From Vibrio sp. 99-8-1 (GTDB lineage: Bacteria; Pseudomonadota; Gammaproteobacteria; Enterobacterales; Vibrionaceae): a stretch of 64,000 nt of DNA. Of the stretch, positions 32,512-41,283 are shown one piece after another. Position numbers and translations under genes: made by a program. The DNA lies in the NCBI RefSeq assembly GCF_013114595.1, contig NZ_VTXE01000003.1:124001-188000 (forward strand), read 5' to 3'. Positions within the stretch are counted from its first letter, which is position 1, and every line of letters starts with the position of its first letter. Under the pieces are notes generated by a model. That model worked only from the letters and a program-made list of their open reading frames with translations, was not told where the DNA came from and ran no database searches.

Positions 32512-35500
32512 CTAGCTCGTTGGTGTCTGTTTACGAGCAAAGCACAATGCGTACAGCGCAGGTATAACCAAGAGCACCACAGGTAATGAAAAGAGTAACC
32601 CATAGCCCAACGTTAACGACATAGGACCCATATAGACATCGGTTCCACCAAAGCCATAAGCTAAAGGTAGCAACCCTACTACTGTAGTAATGGAAGTAAG
32701 AAGAATTGGCCTTAACCGGCTTACTGACGCTTCAATAACCGCCTCTAACGGGGCAATACCATTTGCTCGTAGCTCATTTATTCGGTTGATGAGAACCAGC
32801 GAGTTATTCACAACTACCCCGGTCATACCAAGAACGCCAATAAGAGCAAACATAGATAGCGCTTGCATGTGAACAACCAGAGACATTAGCGCCGCAATGA
32901 CAGCAAATGGAATAACCGCCATAACAAGTAATGGTTGCAGCAGTGAGTTAAACATTATTGCCAATACGAAATAGATGGCGACCATAGCGGAAGGGAACGC
33001 CACCAAGAAACCACTCATAGTTTCATTTGTGCTTTCTGCTTCTCCGCCAATATCAATGGTGACGTTTTGTGCGTATTTACCTTTGATACTGTCAATTAAG
33101 TCGTTTGACAAAGTCACGGAAGAGATGGCGTCATCTGTTATCTGTGCCGTCACCGTCACTTCTCTTTCGCCGTTGTAATGTTTTATTAATCGAGGTGCTT
33201 CGATCTGTTCCACTTTTGCTAAGCGACTTAATGGAACCTGACGACCATCACTGGTGTAAATTTTGGTAACTTTAAGCTTATTTATCTCTCGGAATGGTTC
33301 ATCCAAAATAACACGAATATCGACTTCTTGATCACCTAACCAAGTGGAACTCACGCTATTACCATCAAAAGCAATTCGTAGAGTAGAGGCTAAGTCAGAA
33401 ACAGATAACCCATATTTTGCTAGCCAATCATATTGAGGCACGACATTGAGCTGTGGGTCTTTAAGTGCTTCGTTATTTGTAATATCACTAATGCCATCTT
33501 GTTGTTCAAGCCATTGTGTGACTAACATGACAGCGCTGTCTCGCTCTGCCGTCGTTCCACCCAATACTCGGATTGCAATAGGGTCACCGGGAGGAGGTCC
33601 ACCTGCATCCACTGAGAATCGAACAAACATATCATCACTTAACTGGCCAATTTGGCTATTCAGCTGAGCAATTATCTCTTCTGCTGTGCGTTCTCTCTGT
33701 TGATAATCGGTAAGGTTTATTTGTCCCGAACTGATAGGAGAAGAGTAGGCCATTTGATAGCTGACCAGTTCATTGTCTGGTAATGCTTTTATCGCTTCTT
33801 CGATCTTACTGTGAGCTTCTCTTACATGAGATAATGGTGTCCCCGGTTTCACTTCGCTAACTATCTCTATGTATTTTGCGGCTTCAACTGGAAATATGTC
33901 TAACTTTAAGTTTGTAATCATACCAACGCTTGCTGCACTGCTGATAAGCGCAATCATGACCACGGATTTTTTATATTTTAAACAGAGACGTAACGTTCTC
34001 TGATACCACTCACTGACAACTTTTAAGCGGTCTTCATCATGGCTGTTGTTTTTGCTTTCTAATGAACTGGATAAATGCGCAGGCAGGGTAAATGTACACT
34101 CCGCTAGAGAGAAGAGCAGAGCGGCAATAACGGTTATAGGGATAACCATGACAACTTTTCCCATAGAACCGGGAATAAACATCATTGGGATAAATACGAG
34201 AGCGGTTGTGGTTAAACTAGCAAGAATCGGTTTGATAACCTTTTTGGTGCCAGATATTGCCGCCTCAACGCCTGTTTTTCCTCGCTCTTTTTGCTGGTAA
34301 ATACTTTCAGCAACAATCACCGAGTCATCAACAATAATGCCAATAACCAACAACAAAGCCGCCAGGGTAACACTGTCCAAATTAAGGCCAGCCAAAGGCA
34401 ATACAATCATCACACCTAAAATACAGAAAGGGATGGATAGGGAGACCCAAAATGCAACTTGGCGCTTTAAAATTAAGCTGAGAACGAGCAATACTAAGAC
34501 AAGGCCGATCATGCCATTTGTAGATACGATGGAGAACTTGCTGTTCATATCATCAGCAAGGTTTAATCCTAGCTCAAACTGATAGAGATCGGTTTCATCT
34601 TGCATCTCATTAATTAGTGCCTTGATGTTGTCCACGGTGGTAATGACGTCGGCATTTCCAGAGTTAGTCACAGAAAATAGTATGGCGGACTGACCATTAA
34701 TAACCCCTTGCTGAGTTGCCTTAGCGAAGGTGTCTTCAATCTTGGCTACATCAGAGATTTTAACAATGGTGCCGTTATCCAGCGCTTTTATTACAATGTT
34801 ACCAATATCGCTGGTTGACTGAACCTGAGTCATGGTGACGATTTTTTGCTCATTACTCCAAGATTCAACGACACCTCCTGATTGTGACAAACTGTGTTGT
34901 TCAATCGCAGAACTAATATCTTGCAGTGTGACAAGGTAGCGGCTGGCTTTGTCTGGATCAATTTCTACCCAGAATTCACGTTCGTTATAGCCGCTCATAC
35001 TGACCGTACTGACTCCCGAAACATTGAGTAATTTCTTCTCTAACTGCCGTGCGTATTGTTGCAAAATGGATTGATCACCGTTGCTATCGATCAGACTGAC
35101 GCCAAATGTGAACACCTCAAATGAGGATGTTTGTCGTTGAGTCACAACAGGAGGAGCCGTGATATCTTTAGGCAGGCCACTTACTCGATCTACTGCTTGC
35201 TGGATATCACGCATAACTTTGACAGAGTCTTCTCCCGGTAGGAATTCAAGCGAAATGAATGAAGCACCATCACTTGACTCTGAAGAGTAAAAGTTTATTC
35301 CTTGAACGCTACGAAGCTCTTTTTCTATCGGGTTGGTAATGTTTAGCTCAATATCTTGTGCGGTTGCTCCCGGGTAGAAGGTTTGAATGTCGGCAGATTC
35401 AAACGCGACATCCGGATACTCTTGCAGTTTTAGAGTCCATAGTGAAGCGATACCCGTAATAAGCACCATGACGGTAATAATACGCGCTAAAAAGCGCCGT

Positions 35501-35529
35501 TTGGCGAAATATGCAATGAATGATGACAT
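32512..35529 (-). CDS. RND efflux pump, inner-membrane permease (1005 aa)
   Basis: HAE1/AcrB-type architecture: twelve membrane helices, two large periplasmic loops, and the proton-relay pair in IGIIVDDSVIVAES (about residue 394-407). RRFLARIITVMVLITG at the N-terminus and GVVVNNSLVLINRI in the second half are family landmarks. It forms a trimer with the adaptor encoded just upstream (12-base gap) and an outer-membrane channel not encoded here, probably TolC. The substrate is unknown. It is divergent from a two-component system that is its likely regulator. Confidence 0.9.
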   Translation of the reverse strand: MSSFIAYFAKRRFLARIITVMVLITGIASLWTLKLQEYPDVAFESADIQTFYPGATAQDIELNITNPIEKELRSVQGINFYSSESSDGASFISLEFLPGEDSVKVMRDIQQAVDRVSGLPKDITAPPVVTQRQTSSFEVFTFGVSLIDSNGDQSILQQYARQLEKKLLNVSGVSTVSMSGYNEREFWVEIDPDKASRYLVTLQDISSAIEQHSLSQSGGVVESWSNEQKIVTMTQVQSTSDIGNIVIKALDNGTIVKISDVAKIEDTFAKATQQGVINGQSAILFSVTNSGNADVITTVDNIKALINEMQDETDLYQFELGLNLADDMNSKFSIVSTNGMIGLVLVLLVLSLILKRQVAFWVSLSIPFCILGVMIVLPLAGLNLDSVTLAALLLVIGIIVDDSVIVAESIYQQKERGKTGVEAAISGTKKVIKPILASLTTTALVFIPMMFIPGSMGKVVMVIPITVIAALLFSLAECTFTLPAHLSSSLESKNNSHDEDRLKVVSEWYQRTLRLCLKYKKSVVMIALISSAASVGMITNLKLDIFPVEAAKYIEIVSEVKPGTPLSHVREAHSKIEEAIKALPDNELVSYQMAYSSPISSGQINLTDYQQRERTAEEIIAQLNSQIGQLSDDMFVRFSVDAGGPPPGDPIAIRVLGGTTAERDSAVMLVTQWLEQQDGISDITNNEALKDPQLNVVPQYDWLAKYGLSVSDLASTLRIAFDGNSVSSTWLGDQEVDIRVILDEPFREINKLKVTKIYTSDGRQVPLSRLAKVEQIEAPRLIKHYNGEREVTVTAQITDDAISSVTLSNDLIDSIKGKYAQNVTIDIGGEAESTNETMSGFLVAFPSAMVAIYFVLAIMFNSLLQPLLVMAVIPFAVIAALMSLVVHMQALSMFALIGVLGMTGVVVNNSLVLINRINELRANGIAPLEAVIEASVSRLRPILLTSITTVVGLLPLAYGFGGTDVYMGPMSLTLGYGLLFSLPVVLLVIPALYALCFARKQTPTS

Positions 35530-35541
35530 ATTGTGTTCCTA

Positions 35542-36333
35542 TTAGTGACTTTGATTAGAACCCGAGTTGTGGCTAACGTCAGTAGAAGCGTAAATAGACA
35601 TCCCGGGTTTTAACGTATGGTCTGCGTTGGGTATTTCGACTTCTATAGGATAGGCATGGGTGGTGTTTTCCATCTCAACACCAATTCGTTTAATGGTGGA
35701 CTGGATTTTGTTTTCTGGCGCCGTTTCAGACCATAGTTCGATAGGCTGATTAATGGATAATTTAGTGATATCGTGTTCACTTGCCAGCAAGCGAATAGTT
35801 AAGGTATCGATATTGACCAGTTGATAGAGAAGGTCACCTTGATTAACCCATGCTCCATTTTCTGCATTTCGAGTCACAACGACCCCTTCAATATTGGCGG
35901 CCACTTGAGTATTGTTTCTTTTTTTCTTTGCTTCTTTTAGTTCAATTTGAGCAAGCTCTAAACTCGCTTTGGCATTGAGATATTCAGCTTTAGCAATATC
36001 TAAGTCATTTTCAGATAGGCTTTTTTTGCTAACAAGCTCTGTATAGCGTTGATATGTAGCTTGTTTTAACTGTAAGTCCGCTTGTGCTAACGATAAACTT
36101 GCTTGTTTTTTTGCAACATCGAAGTCGAAATCCTCGGTTTTGATGCTGACAAGTATGTCGTGTTTGTTTACAACATCTCCTGTCTCCATATGGGCAAGAT
36201 CAATAACGCCGTTAACTTCTGCTACGACGCTCTGTTTATTTTTGCTTTCAACTTGTCCCAAAAGATCAATCGCTAAGGTGGGTAAAGTGATGACCAAACT
36301 TGCAACAAAGATGCTAAGTGTTTTTATTTGCAT
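35542..36333 (-). CDS. RND periplasmic adaptor, membrane fusion protein (263 aa)
   Basis: A signal sequence is followed by a split lipoyl domain (GQVESKNKQSVVAEVNG and GVVVTRNAENGAWVNQGD), a helical hairpin between them (about residues 75-145) and a beta-barrel part (NQPIELWSETAPENKI). At 263 residues it is shorter than typical AcrA-like adaptors (near 370-400): the C-terminal membrane-proximal domain is reduced. It begins the two-gene pump operon, with AGAGGA before the ATG. The signal has no lipobox cysteine. Confidence 0.85.
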   Translation of the reverse strand: MQIKTLSIFVASLVITLPTLAIDLLGQVESKNKQSVVAEVNGVIDLAHMETGDVVNKHDILVSIKTEDFDFDVAKKQASLSLAQADLQLKQATYQRYTELVSKKSLSENDLDIAKAEYLNAKASLELAQIELKEAKKKRNNTQVAANIEGVVVTRNAENGAWVNQGDLLYQLVNIDTLTIRLLASEHDITKLSINQPIELWSETAPENKIQSTIKRIGVEMENTTHAYPIEVEIPNADHTLKPGMSIYASTDVSHNSGSNQSH

Positions 36334-36376
36334 GGCATTTTCCTCTTATCTGATGAAGCAAGTTTGTCTTGGAGGA

Positions 36377-36451
36377 TGTCGAGTTTTTGTCGAATTGGGT
36401 TCGACAGAAGAAAAAAACTGCCTCACACTCAATTTGACATTTATTCGACAA
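36377..36451. promoter_or_regulatory. repeated TGTCGA half-sites between pump and regulator
   Basis: The divergent gap holds TGTCGA at 36377, TTGTCGAA at 36387-36394, TTCGACA at 36400-36406 and TTCGACAA at 36444-36451, that is, direct and inverted copies of one half-site. Such arrays are typical targets for OmpR-type regulators. Binding by the adjacent response regulator is inferred. A perfect TTGACA (36434-36439) may be the -35 of the regulator gene. Confidence 0.5.
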
Positions 36452-36494
36452 GCGTTGTTTCAGCATGGGTGATAGGCCGTTACAGGGGTAGAAG

Positions 36495-37178
36495 ATGATT
36501 GAAGGTAGCCGAATTCTGGTAGTAGAAGACAATGAAGAGTTACAAGGTATCTTGGCTGACTTTTTGGAAGTGAAAGGTGCCGATGTAGATTTTGCCGGTA
36601 ATGGTGTCCTTGGGCTGGATTTAGCGCTAGCAAATGACTTTGATGCCATTGTTCTTGATGTGATGCTGCCAAGAAAAGATGGTATGCAAGTGGCTAAGGA
36701 ACTAAGAGAAAACGGTTGTACAACGCCGATCTTAATGTTGACAGCATTGAATGGGCAGGAAGATCTGTTGTCTGGGTTTGAATCCGGTGTCGATGACTTT
36801 ATAAGCAAGCCTTTTCAGTTTCCAGAACTTGAGGTGAGATTGGTTTCCTTGATAAAGCGTTACAAAGGGCAAGTGGCTCAGACTCGGTTAACTTATGGTG
36901 AGCTGTTGATTGATGCGAAAACTCATACTGTAAAAAGGGCTAATGTTCTATTAGAAACGACGCCTGCGATGTATCAGATTTTACTTGAGTTGGTGAAAGC
37001 ACAGGGAGAGGTCGTTTCTCGAGAGACTCTAACATACCAGCTCTGGGGAGAAGAGATTCCGGATAAAGATGTGTTACGAAGCCATATTTACTTGCTGAGA
37101 AATGTGCTGGATAAGCCTTTTGATTTTCCTATGTTAATCACGGTGCCTAAATTTGGTTTTAAATTGGTGGCACAGTGA
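36495..37178 (+). CDS. OmpR-family response regulator (227 aa)
   Basis: The receiver domain has the acidic pair E11-D12, the phospho-acceptor D55 in IVLDVMLPRKDG, and the conserved lysine in FISKPFQFPE (about 105). A winged-helix DNA-binding domain follows (about 130-227; VSRETLTYQLWG, RSHIYLLRNVLDKP). It is divergent from the RND pump and overlaps its sensor kinase by GTGA. It should bind the repeated TGTCGA sites and adjust efflux. Confidence 0.92.
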   Translation: MIEGSRILVVEDNEELQGILADFLEVKGADVDFAGNGVLGLDLALANDFDAIVLDVMLPRKDGMQVAKELRENGCTTPILMLTALNGQEDLLSGFESGVDDFISKPFQFPELEVRLVSLIKRYKGQVAQTRLTYGELLIDAKTHTVKRANVLLETTPAMYQILLELVKAQGEVVSRETLTYQLWGEEIPDKDVLRSHIYLLRNVLDKPFDFPMLITVPKFGFKLVAQ

Positions 37179-38446
37179 TAGCGTTAAAAAAGGTGTTTAA
37201 AGCGTATCGGGGCAGCTCCATCAAAGATGTTAAGACTCGCTTGCTGATTACTTTTTCGTTTATCGCTTTAACGACTTCATTTATCGTATTTTTCGCATTT
37301 TCAATTCGATTAGTCGTCTTTGAAGATAGCCAGATAGAAAGCCATTTAACCTCATTTCAAGATATTGCTGTCGATTATTATCAACTTAATCCAGTGAAGA
37401 AAGCCTCATTAAGTGCGCATGTTACCGCGTATTATGGTGTAGAGGCATTGCCAGAAAAATTCATGAATCATTACCCATATGCTTTAGATGAAGTAAGCCG
37501 ATTTCGTCCGTATAACAGCGATGGCTATATGGTCTTTCATCGTGAATTCGACTTCGGAGATAAAACGGTTCCGATGTACTTAACGATTGACTCTAGAGCC
37601 ATTGAGTTTGGGGATGACAGTTGGGCAGATTTGATGGGTGTATCCATGTTATTGATGGTGTTTTTGATTCTGGTCTTGCGATTCTCTCTTCGACGGGTAT
37701 TTGATGGATTAATGTCACCAGTATCAGAACTGAATGGCCAATTAGTTTGTTCTCAAGACGCCGAATTCTCAGTATCCGATCGTGCTATTGACGAGTTAAA
37801 ACAGTTAACCTCTCATTTGAACCAATATCGACAGATGAAAGAGCGGGTGGCTAAACAGGAGTTAATGTTTGCAAAGTACGCCAGTCATGAGCTAAAAACG
37901 CCGATTGCCGTGGTGCTTGGCGCTGCTAATCTGCAACCGATGAAGCAAGATAAAGACTTTCAGGAGAAGCAGCGGCAACGAATATTAACCGCCGCGACGG
38001 GGATGCATGAGACAGTCGAGGTGCTGCTTAATATTGTTAAACAGGAGAATGCCAGCAGTAGACAGGGACTTTTTCCTGTCACGCACCAGTCATTTGACCT
38101 GTCGAGTTATCAGAACAAGTTAGCGGAAAATGTAGAGCTGCAATTAACGGTTGAAGAGAACACGCAGATAAACTTACCTGATAGCGTATTGCGGATGGTG
38201 ATCAATAATCTGGTCGAAAATGCGATTCGTTTTACCAAAACAGGCCGCATCAATATTTTCATTAGTTCTACCAGAATTCAAGTTGTTGATACTGGAACTG
38301 GATTGACAGATAAACCAGAAACAGAACATGGTTTAGGGCTGCTTATTGTAGAGCGAATATGCCAGAGTTATGGCTGGGTATGTAAGCTGGAAAACAACGC
38401 CGAAGCTAAAGGGTGTATTGTCACCATGGATAAGAGTGAGCTATAA
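37175..38446 (+). CDS. sensor histidine kinase (423 aa)
   Basis: The start is GTG 37175, overlapping the regulator's TGA. Two membrane segments (about 25-47 and 153-172) enclose a periplasmic sensor of roughly 100 residues. The phospho-acceptor is H238 in YASHELKTPIAVVLG. The N-box INNLVENAIRF and G-boxes DTGTGL and HGLGLLIV are complete, though the catalytic domain is compact. The signal may be envelope stress or a pump substrate; this is inferred only from the neighbouring pump. Confidence 0.9.
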   Translation: MIALKKVFKAYRGSSIKDVKTRLLITFSFIALTTSFIVFFAFSIRLVVFEDSQIESHLTSFQDIAVDYYQLNPVKKASLSAHVTAYYGVEALPEKFMNHYPYALDEVSRFRPYNSDGYMVFHREFDFGDKTVPMYLTIDSRAIEFGDDSWADLMGVSMLLMVFLILVLRFSLRRVFDGLMSPVSELNGQLVCSQDAEFSVSDRAIDELKQLTSHLNQYRQMKERVAKQELMFAKYASHELKTPIAVVLGAANLQPMKQDKDFQEKQRQRILTAATGMHETVEVLLNIVKQENASSRQGLFPVTHQSFDLSSYQNKLAENVELQLTVEENTQINLPDSVLRMVINNLVENAIRFTKTGRINIFISSTRIQVVDTGTGLTDKPETEHGLGLLIVERICQSYGWVCKLENNAEAKGCIVTMDKSEL

Positions 38447-38456
38447 GGGGAAGAGA

Positions 38457-39127
38457 ATGGACAAGGCAGTTCAACAGAGGTTTAACGATTATCCGCAAGA
38501 TGTTCAACTTGTTATGACGCAATTAAGAGAGTTGATTTTTGAATTGGCGTCAGAGCTTGCACTCGGGGACGTTACCGAGACGACAAAATGGGGAGAGCTT
38601 AGGGTCTGTTGACCTTTCGAGAACAGATTTTGTTCAATCTGAAAGCGGTTTGAGTAAGGCATGAGGAGAGCAGCATAGTTATTCTATGTAAACGACTCAT
38701 AACACAGCTCAAGGCGTTTTCAGATGAACCCTTCGGGCAGCGTTTGTTGGCACTTTCTACTGCGTTATCACCTGATTTGTGTAGATGACTACACTTTACA
38801 GGTGCTGCCTTGTATAAAGCACCAACAAAAAGCTGCAAAAATAGTCGCGAAAGGTCAACAGACCCTAGTTATCACGTTAAAACCGGTAGCCCTGTGCGGA
38901 TGGATTGGAAGCTGAAGACGCCTAATCACTATTATCTCTACTTTAATTGCCAAACAAAGCTGGTGGATACGTTTCGGCAGCTGTATGAATCTGAATTAGA
39001 GTTTCAAGGCAACAGAGCCATAGTGATGAATATTACGCAACCTTTGCCAGAAAAAGAGCTTCGTCACTGTTTAACGCTCGCCTTGACCTATAAAAGAGTG
39101 AATCATTTACCTCTGTTAGGAGCCTAA
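38457..39127 (+). pseudogene. DUF1801 domain protein gene interrupted by a MITE
   Basis: The first half (38457-38601) reads MDKAVQQRFNDYPQDVQLV to TTKWGE; the second (38868-39127) reads SYHVKTGSPVRMDWKLK, NHYYLYFNCQTKLVDTF and HCLTLALTYKRVNHLPLLGA, the usual DUF1801 end. Removing 264 bp of insert plus one copy of the flanking TA restores one frame of 134 codons with no change. The family includes YdhG-like cytosolic proteins of unknown function. The insert brings stop codons, so the protein is truncated after about 50 residues. The start has AAGGGGAAGAG before it, 10 bases after the kinase gene. Confidence 0.9.
38602..38865. mobile_element. 264-bp MITE with 18-bp perfect terminal inverted repeats
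   Basis: The ends GGGTCTGTTGACCTTTCG (38602-38619) and CGAAAGGTCAACAGACCC (38848-38865) are exact reverse complements. A TA dinucleotide flanks each side (38600-38601 and 38866-38867), the target duplication of Tc1/mariner-IS630 and some IS5-group elements. No transposase ORF is inside, so it must move in trans. The boundary is confirmed by the exact repair of the host frame on excision. Confidence 0.92.
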
Positions 39128-39146
39128 AGAGCAAGAAATTTAGTGA

Positions 39147-40031
39147 TTAACTAACGTCATTTTTGGTGACAGTTACGTCAACAGTTTCAATAAACTTCTC
39201 TTTTACGGGATCCGGCCTTTGTGGGTTCCATAGTAACCCTATACTCCATTTAGCGTATGGCTCTTTTAAAGGAATAAATCGAATTTGGCCTTGGCTGATA
39301 CGAGCTACACTTGCAGGAACAATGGAATAGCCAAGGCGAGCAGAGACGAGAGCAAGTAGAGTTAGAATATGATCTGTCTCTTGTATGGTGTGTGGTTTTT
39401 GCTGAATATTGTGCAGGTAAGTATGTATCTGTCGAGTTATCGTTGGGTTTTTTCGTGTGCTTAAACTCAAGTAATTTAACTGGCTGAGTGACGCCCAAAG
39501 GTTATTTTCATCAATATCTTCACTGTAATTTATTGCGATTGCCAGCTGGTCTGAAAAAAGAGGTAAAGCCGCCAGTGAAGATTCTATTGGGATTCTATCA
39601 AAGCCCAGTTGTATGCCGCCGGTTAGTAGTTCATCTATCTGCTTGTGAGAAGGCATGTCATTAAGAGTCACGTGGACATTAGGGTATTGTTGTTTAAACA
39701 TGGCGATGTATTTTGGTGCTTCGTGGTAAGTAGATATACCAAAAGCGATATTTAGATAGCCGTATGTCCCTTCTGCGACAAAACTTGATAATGTCCGAAA
39801 AGAGTCAACGTTTTCTATCATACGCCAAGCTTCAGGCAGTAAAGTTCTTCCTACTTGAGTCAAGTCCGTTCCTTGCCTTCCTCGTTCAAAAAGAACCACA
39901 TTGAGCTGTTGCTCCAACCTTTTTATTTTCTTAGTTAGCGCCGATTGAGTAATGCAAAGGTGCTCCGATGCAATGCGATAGTTTTTGTCGTGAGCCAGTT
40001 GGCAAAATGCTCTAAGTTGATCTATTTCCAT
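39147..40031 (-). CDS. LysR family regulator (294 aa)
   Basis: Standard N-terminal helix-turn-helix (LRAFCQLAHDKNYRIASEHL, then TQSALTKKIKRLEQQL) and a periplasmic-binding-type effector domain (GYLNIAFGIS, GFDRIPIESSLAALPLF, GYSIVPASVARI). It is divergent from the ygjV-like gene with a 140-base gap, so that gene is a natural target. The effector is unknown. Confidence 0.9.
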   Translation of the reverse strand: MEIDQLRAFCQLAHDKNYRIASEHLCITQSALTKKIKRLEQQLNVVLFERGRQGTDLTQVGRTLLPEAWRMIENVDSFRTLSSFVAEGTYGYLNIAFGISTYHEAPKYIAMFKQQYPNVHVTLNDMPSHKQIDELLTGGIQLGFDRIPIESSLAALPLFSDQLAIAINYSEDIDENNLWASLSQLNYLSLSTRKNPTITRQIHTYLHNIQQKPHTIQETDHILTLLALVSARLGYSIVPASVARISQGQIRFIPLKEPYAKWSIGLLWNPQRPDPVKEKFIETVDVTVTKNDVS

Positions 40032-40171
40032 TCCAATTAAGACTCAGATTGAGATTTTATTTCATTATACGGAATCACTTTCAGTTACTAAACTGGCTTT
40101 GTGAATTGCGGACATTTACATCTAAATTGTTGACACATCTTATAAAAAATCACAGAAATAGGCAGGCAGTA

Positions 40172-40678
40172 ATGAATGAGTATGGTATCCAAGCACTAGG
40201 CTTTCTGGCATTCGGTTTTAATATTCTTGCCGCTTCAACCACAAATGATAATCGCATGAGAGCCATTATCTGCTTGTCATGCTTAACCTTTTCTATCCAC
40301 TACACCTTATTGGGGGCATTTGTGGCGGGGATGAATCTGTTTGTGAACTCATTTAGAGCATTTGTTTCTTTGAGGTTCAAAGGCACCAAGGTCTTTTTTG
40401 TATTTGTTGTAATTCAACTGGTTATGAGCGCTTATTTCTACAGTGAACCTAGAGATGTTTTGCCGGCAATTGCATCTTTGTTTAGCTGCTATGCGCTGTT
40501 TTGTGCTGAAGGGAAGCGGATGCGATTCGCCTTCTTAATTTGCACCCTGATCTGGATGATCAATGCTGTTATTGTTGGTTCATATGGCGGGCTTATGAAC
40601 GACTTTTTCAATGCCACGGTTTTGTGCATTACTATTGGCCGCCTTCGCAAAGAAGAGCGCGCAGTTGAAGGGTGTTAG
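40172..40678 (+). CDS. YgjV family inner-membrane protein (168 aa)
   Basis: A compact protein of about six membrane helices with the YgjV layout: GFLAFGFNILAAS, CLTFSIHYTLLGAFVAG and YGGLMNDFFNATVLCITIGRLR. The chosen ATG at 40172 fits the family N-terminus and has AGGCAGG upstream; the longer frame from 40049 adds a basic, unlikely 41-residue extension. Function unknown; its divergent LysR neighbour may control it. Confidence 0.82.
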   Translation: MNEYGIQALGFLAFGFNILAASTTNDNRMRAIICLSCLTFSIHYTLLGAFVAGMNLFVNSFRAFVSLRFKGTKVFFVFVVIQLVMSAYFYSEPRDVLPAIASLFSCYALFCAEGKRMRFAFLICTLIWMINAVIVGSYGGLMNDFFNATVLCITIGRLRKEERAVEGC

Positions 40679-40712
40679 CGCTAAGTCAATAGAACAATAT
40701 GTCTGGTAATCC

Positions 40713-40742
40713 AAATAAAAATGGCGCATAGAATTATGCGCC
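40713..40742. terminator. terminator between ygjV and the FmdE/ABC operon
   Basis: GGCGCATA (40723-40730) pairs with TATGCGCC (40735-40742). On the minus strand ATTTTTATTT follows, so it ends the leftward operon and can serve the rightward gene too. Confidence 0.75.
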
Positions 40743-40755
40743 TTGGTTAGTGACT

Positions 40756-41283
40756 TTACTTTATCCATTGAGTATTAAACAGGCGAGACTCTGGCTCTGA
40801 TAGTATTTGTTCTACCTTTGCTTGCTTATACAGCAGATAATGTTGACGTTCGTGTGTATGGTCTGCTTCTTGCCACTTAGACACTTGTTGACGAAACTCA
40901 TCATCAAAGATATCGGCAGAAGGCCATATACGTAGTGCCCTATCGGAGTAATGAATATCAAAAACAAACTGCCCACCTATGGACATCGGTGCGTCAGGGT
41001 GGTTGCTCATTGGCTTCTGCAAACATCGGCCTTCTCTTACTGCCATGCTAATCATTTCAACGCAATCCACAATGCCCGGCCCAGGGAACCCCAAAGTCCA
41101 GTATAGTTTCCGTCTCATCACGGGTTCATCTGGAGATAAAAGCGCAAATGCATGTTTGCACAGCCTTGTCATCAAAGCAGCGGCGATAACATTGGCAGGC
41201 CCGGTATATTTAAGAAGGTCTTGGTTATTCAGAGTGATGACGCCATCTTGATCACTAACCTCAAAGTAATGTGTTGTCATCAT
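40756..41283 (-). CDS. FmdE-like protein, degenerate paralogue, last gene of the Fur-box operon (175 aa)
   Basis: The sequence aligns by eye with the first gene of the operon: TLGFPGPGIVDCVEMISMAV here against TSFPGLGARDVFELCTRMYT there, and YTGPANVIAAALMTRLCKH against YHGYDAVGGVVLGFRLLQH. The pattern recalls FmdE-family N-termini (HGHxxPG...LGxR), but the histidines are lost in this copy. No signal peptide. The start ATG overlaps the binding-protein stop (TAATG), with GGAGGAG before it. A substrate-handling role beside the ABC importer is inferred. Confidence 0.55.
   Translation of the reverse strand: MMTTHYFEVSDQDGVITLNNQDLLKYTGPANVIAAALMTRLCKHAFALLSPDEPVMRRKLYWTLGFPGPGIVDCVEMISMAVREGRCLQKPMSNHPDAPMSIGGQFVFDIHYSDRALRIWPSADIFDDEFRQQVSKWQEADHTHERQHYLLYKQAKVEQILSEPESRLFNTQWIK

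Noticed and set aside
38599..38838. 79-codon frame within the MITE read as a transposase
   Set aside because: No DDE or other transposase motif; the frame is too short and the element has no coding pattern.
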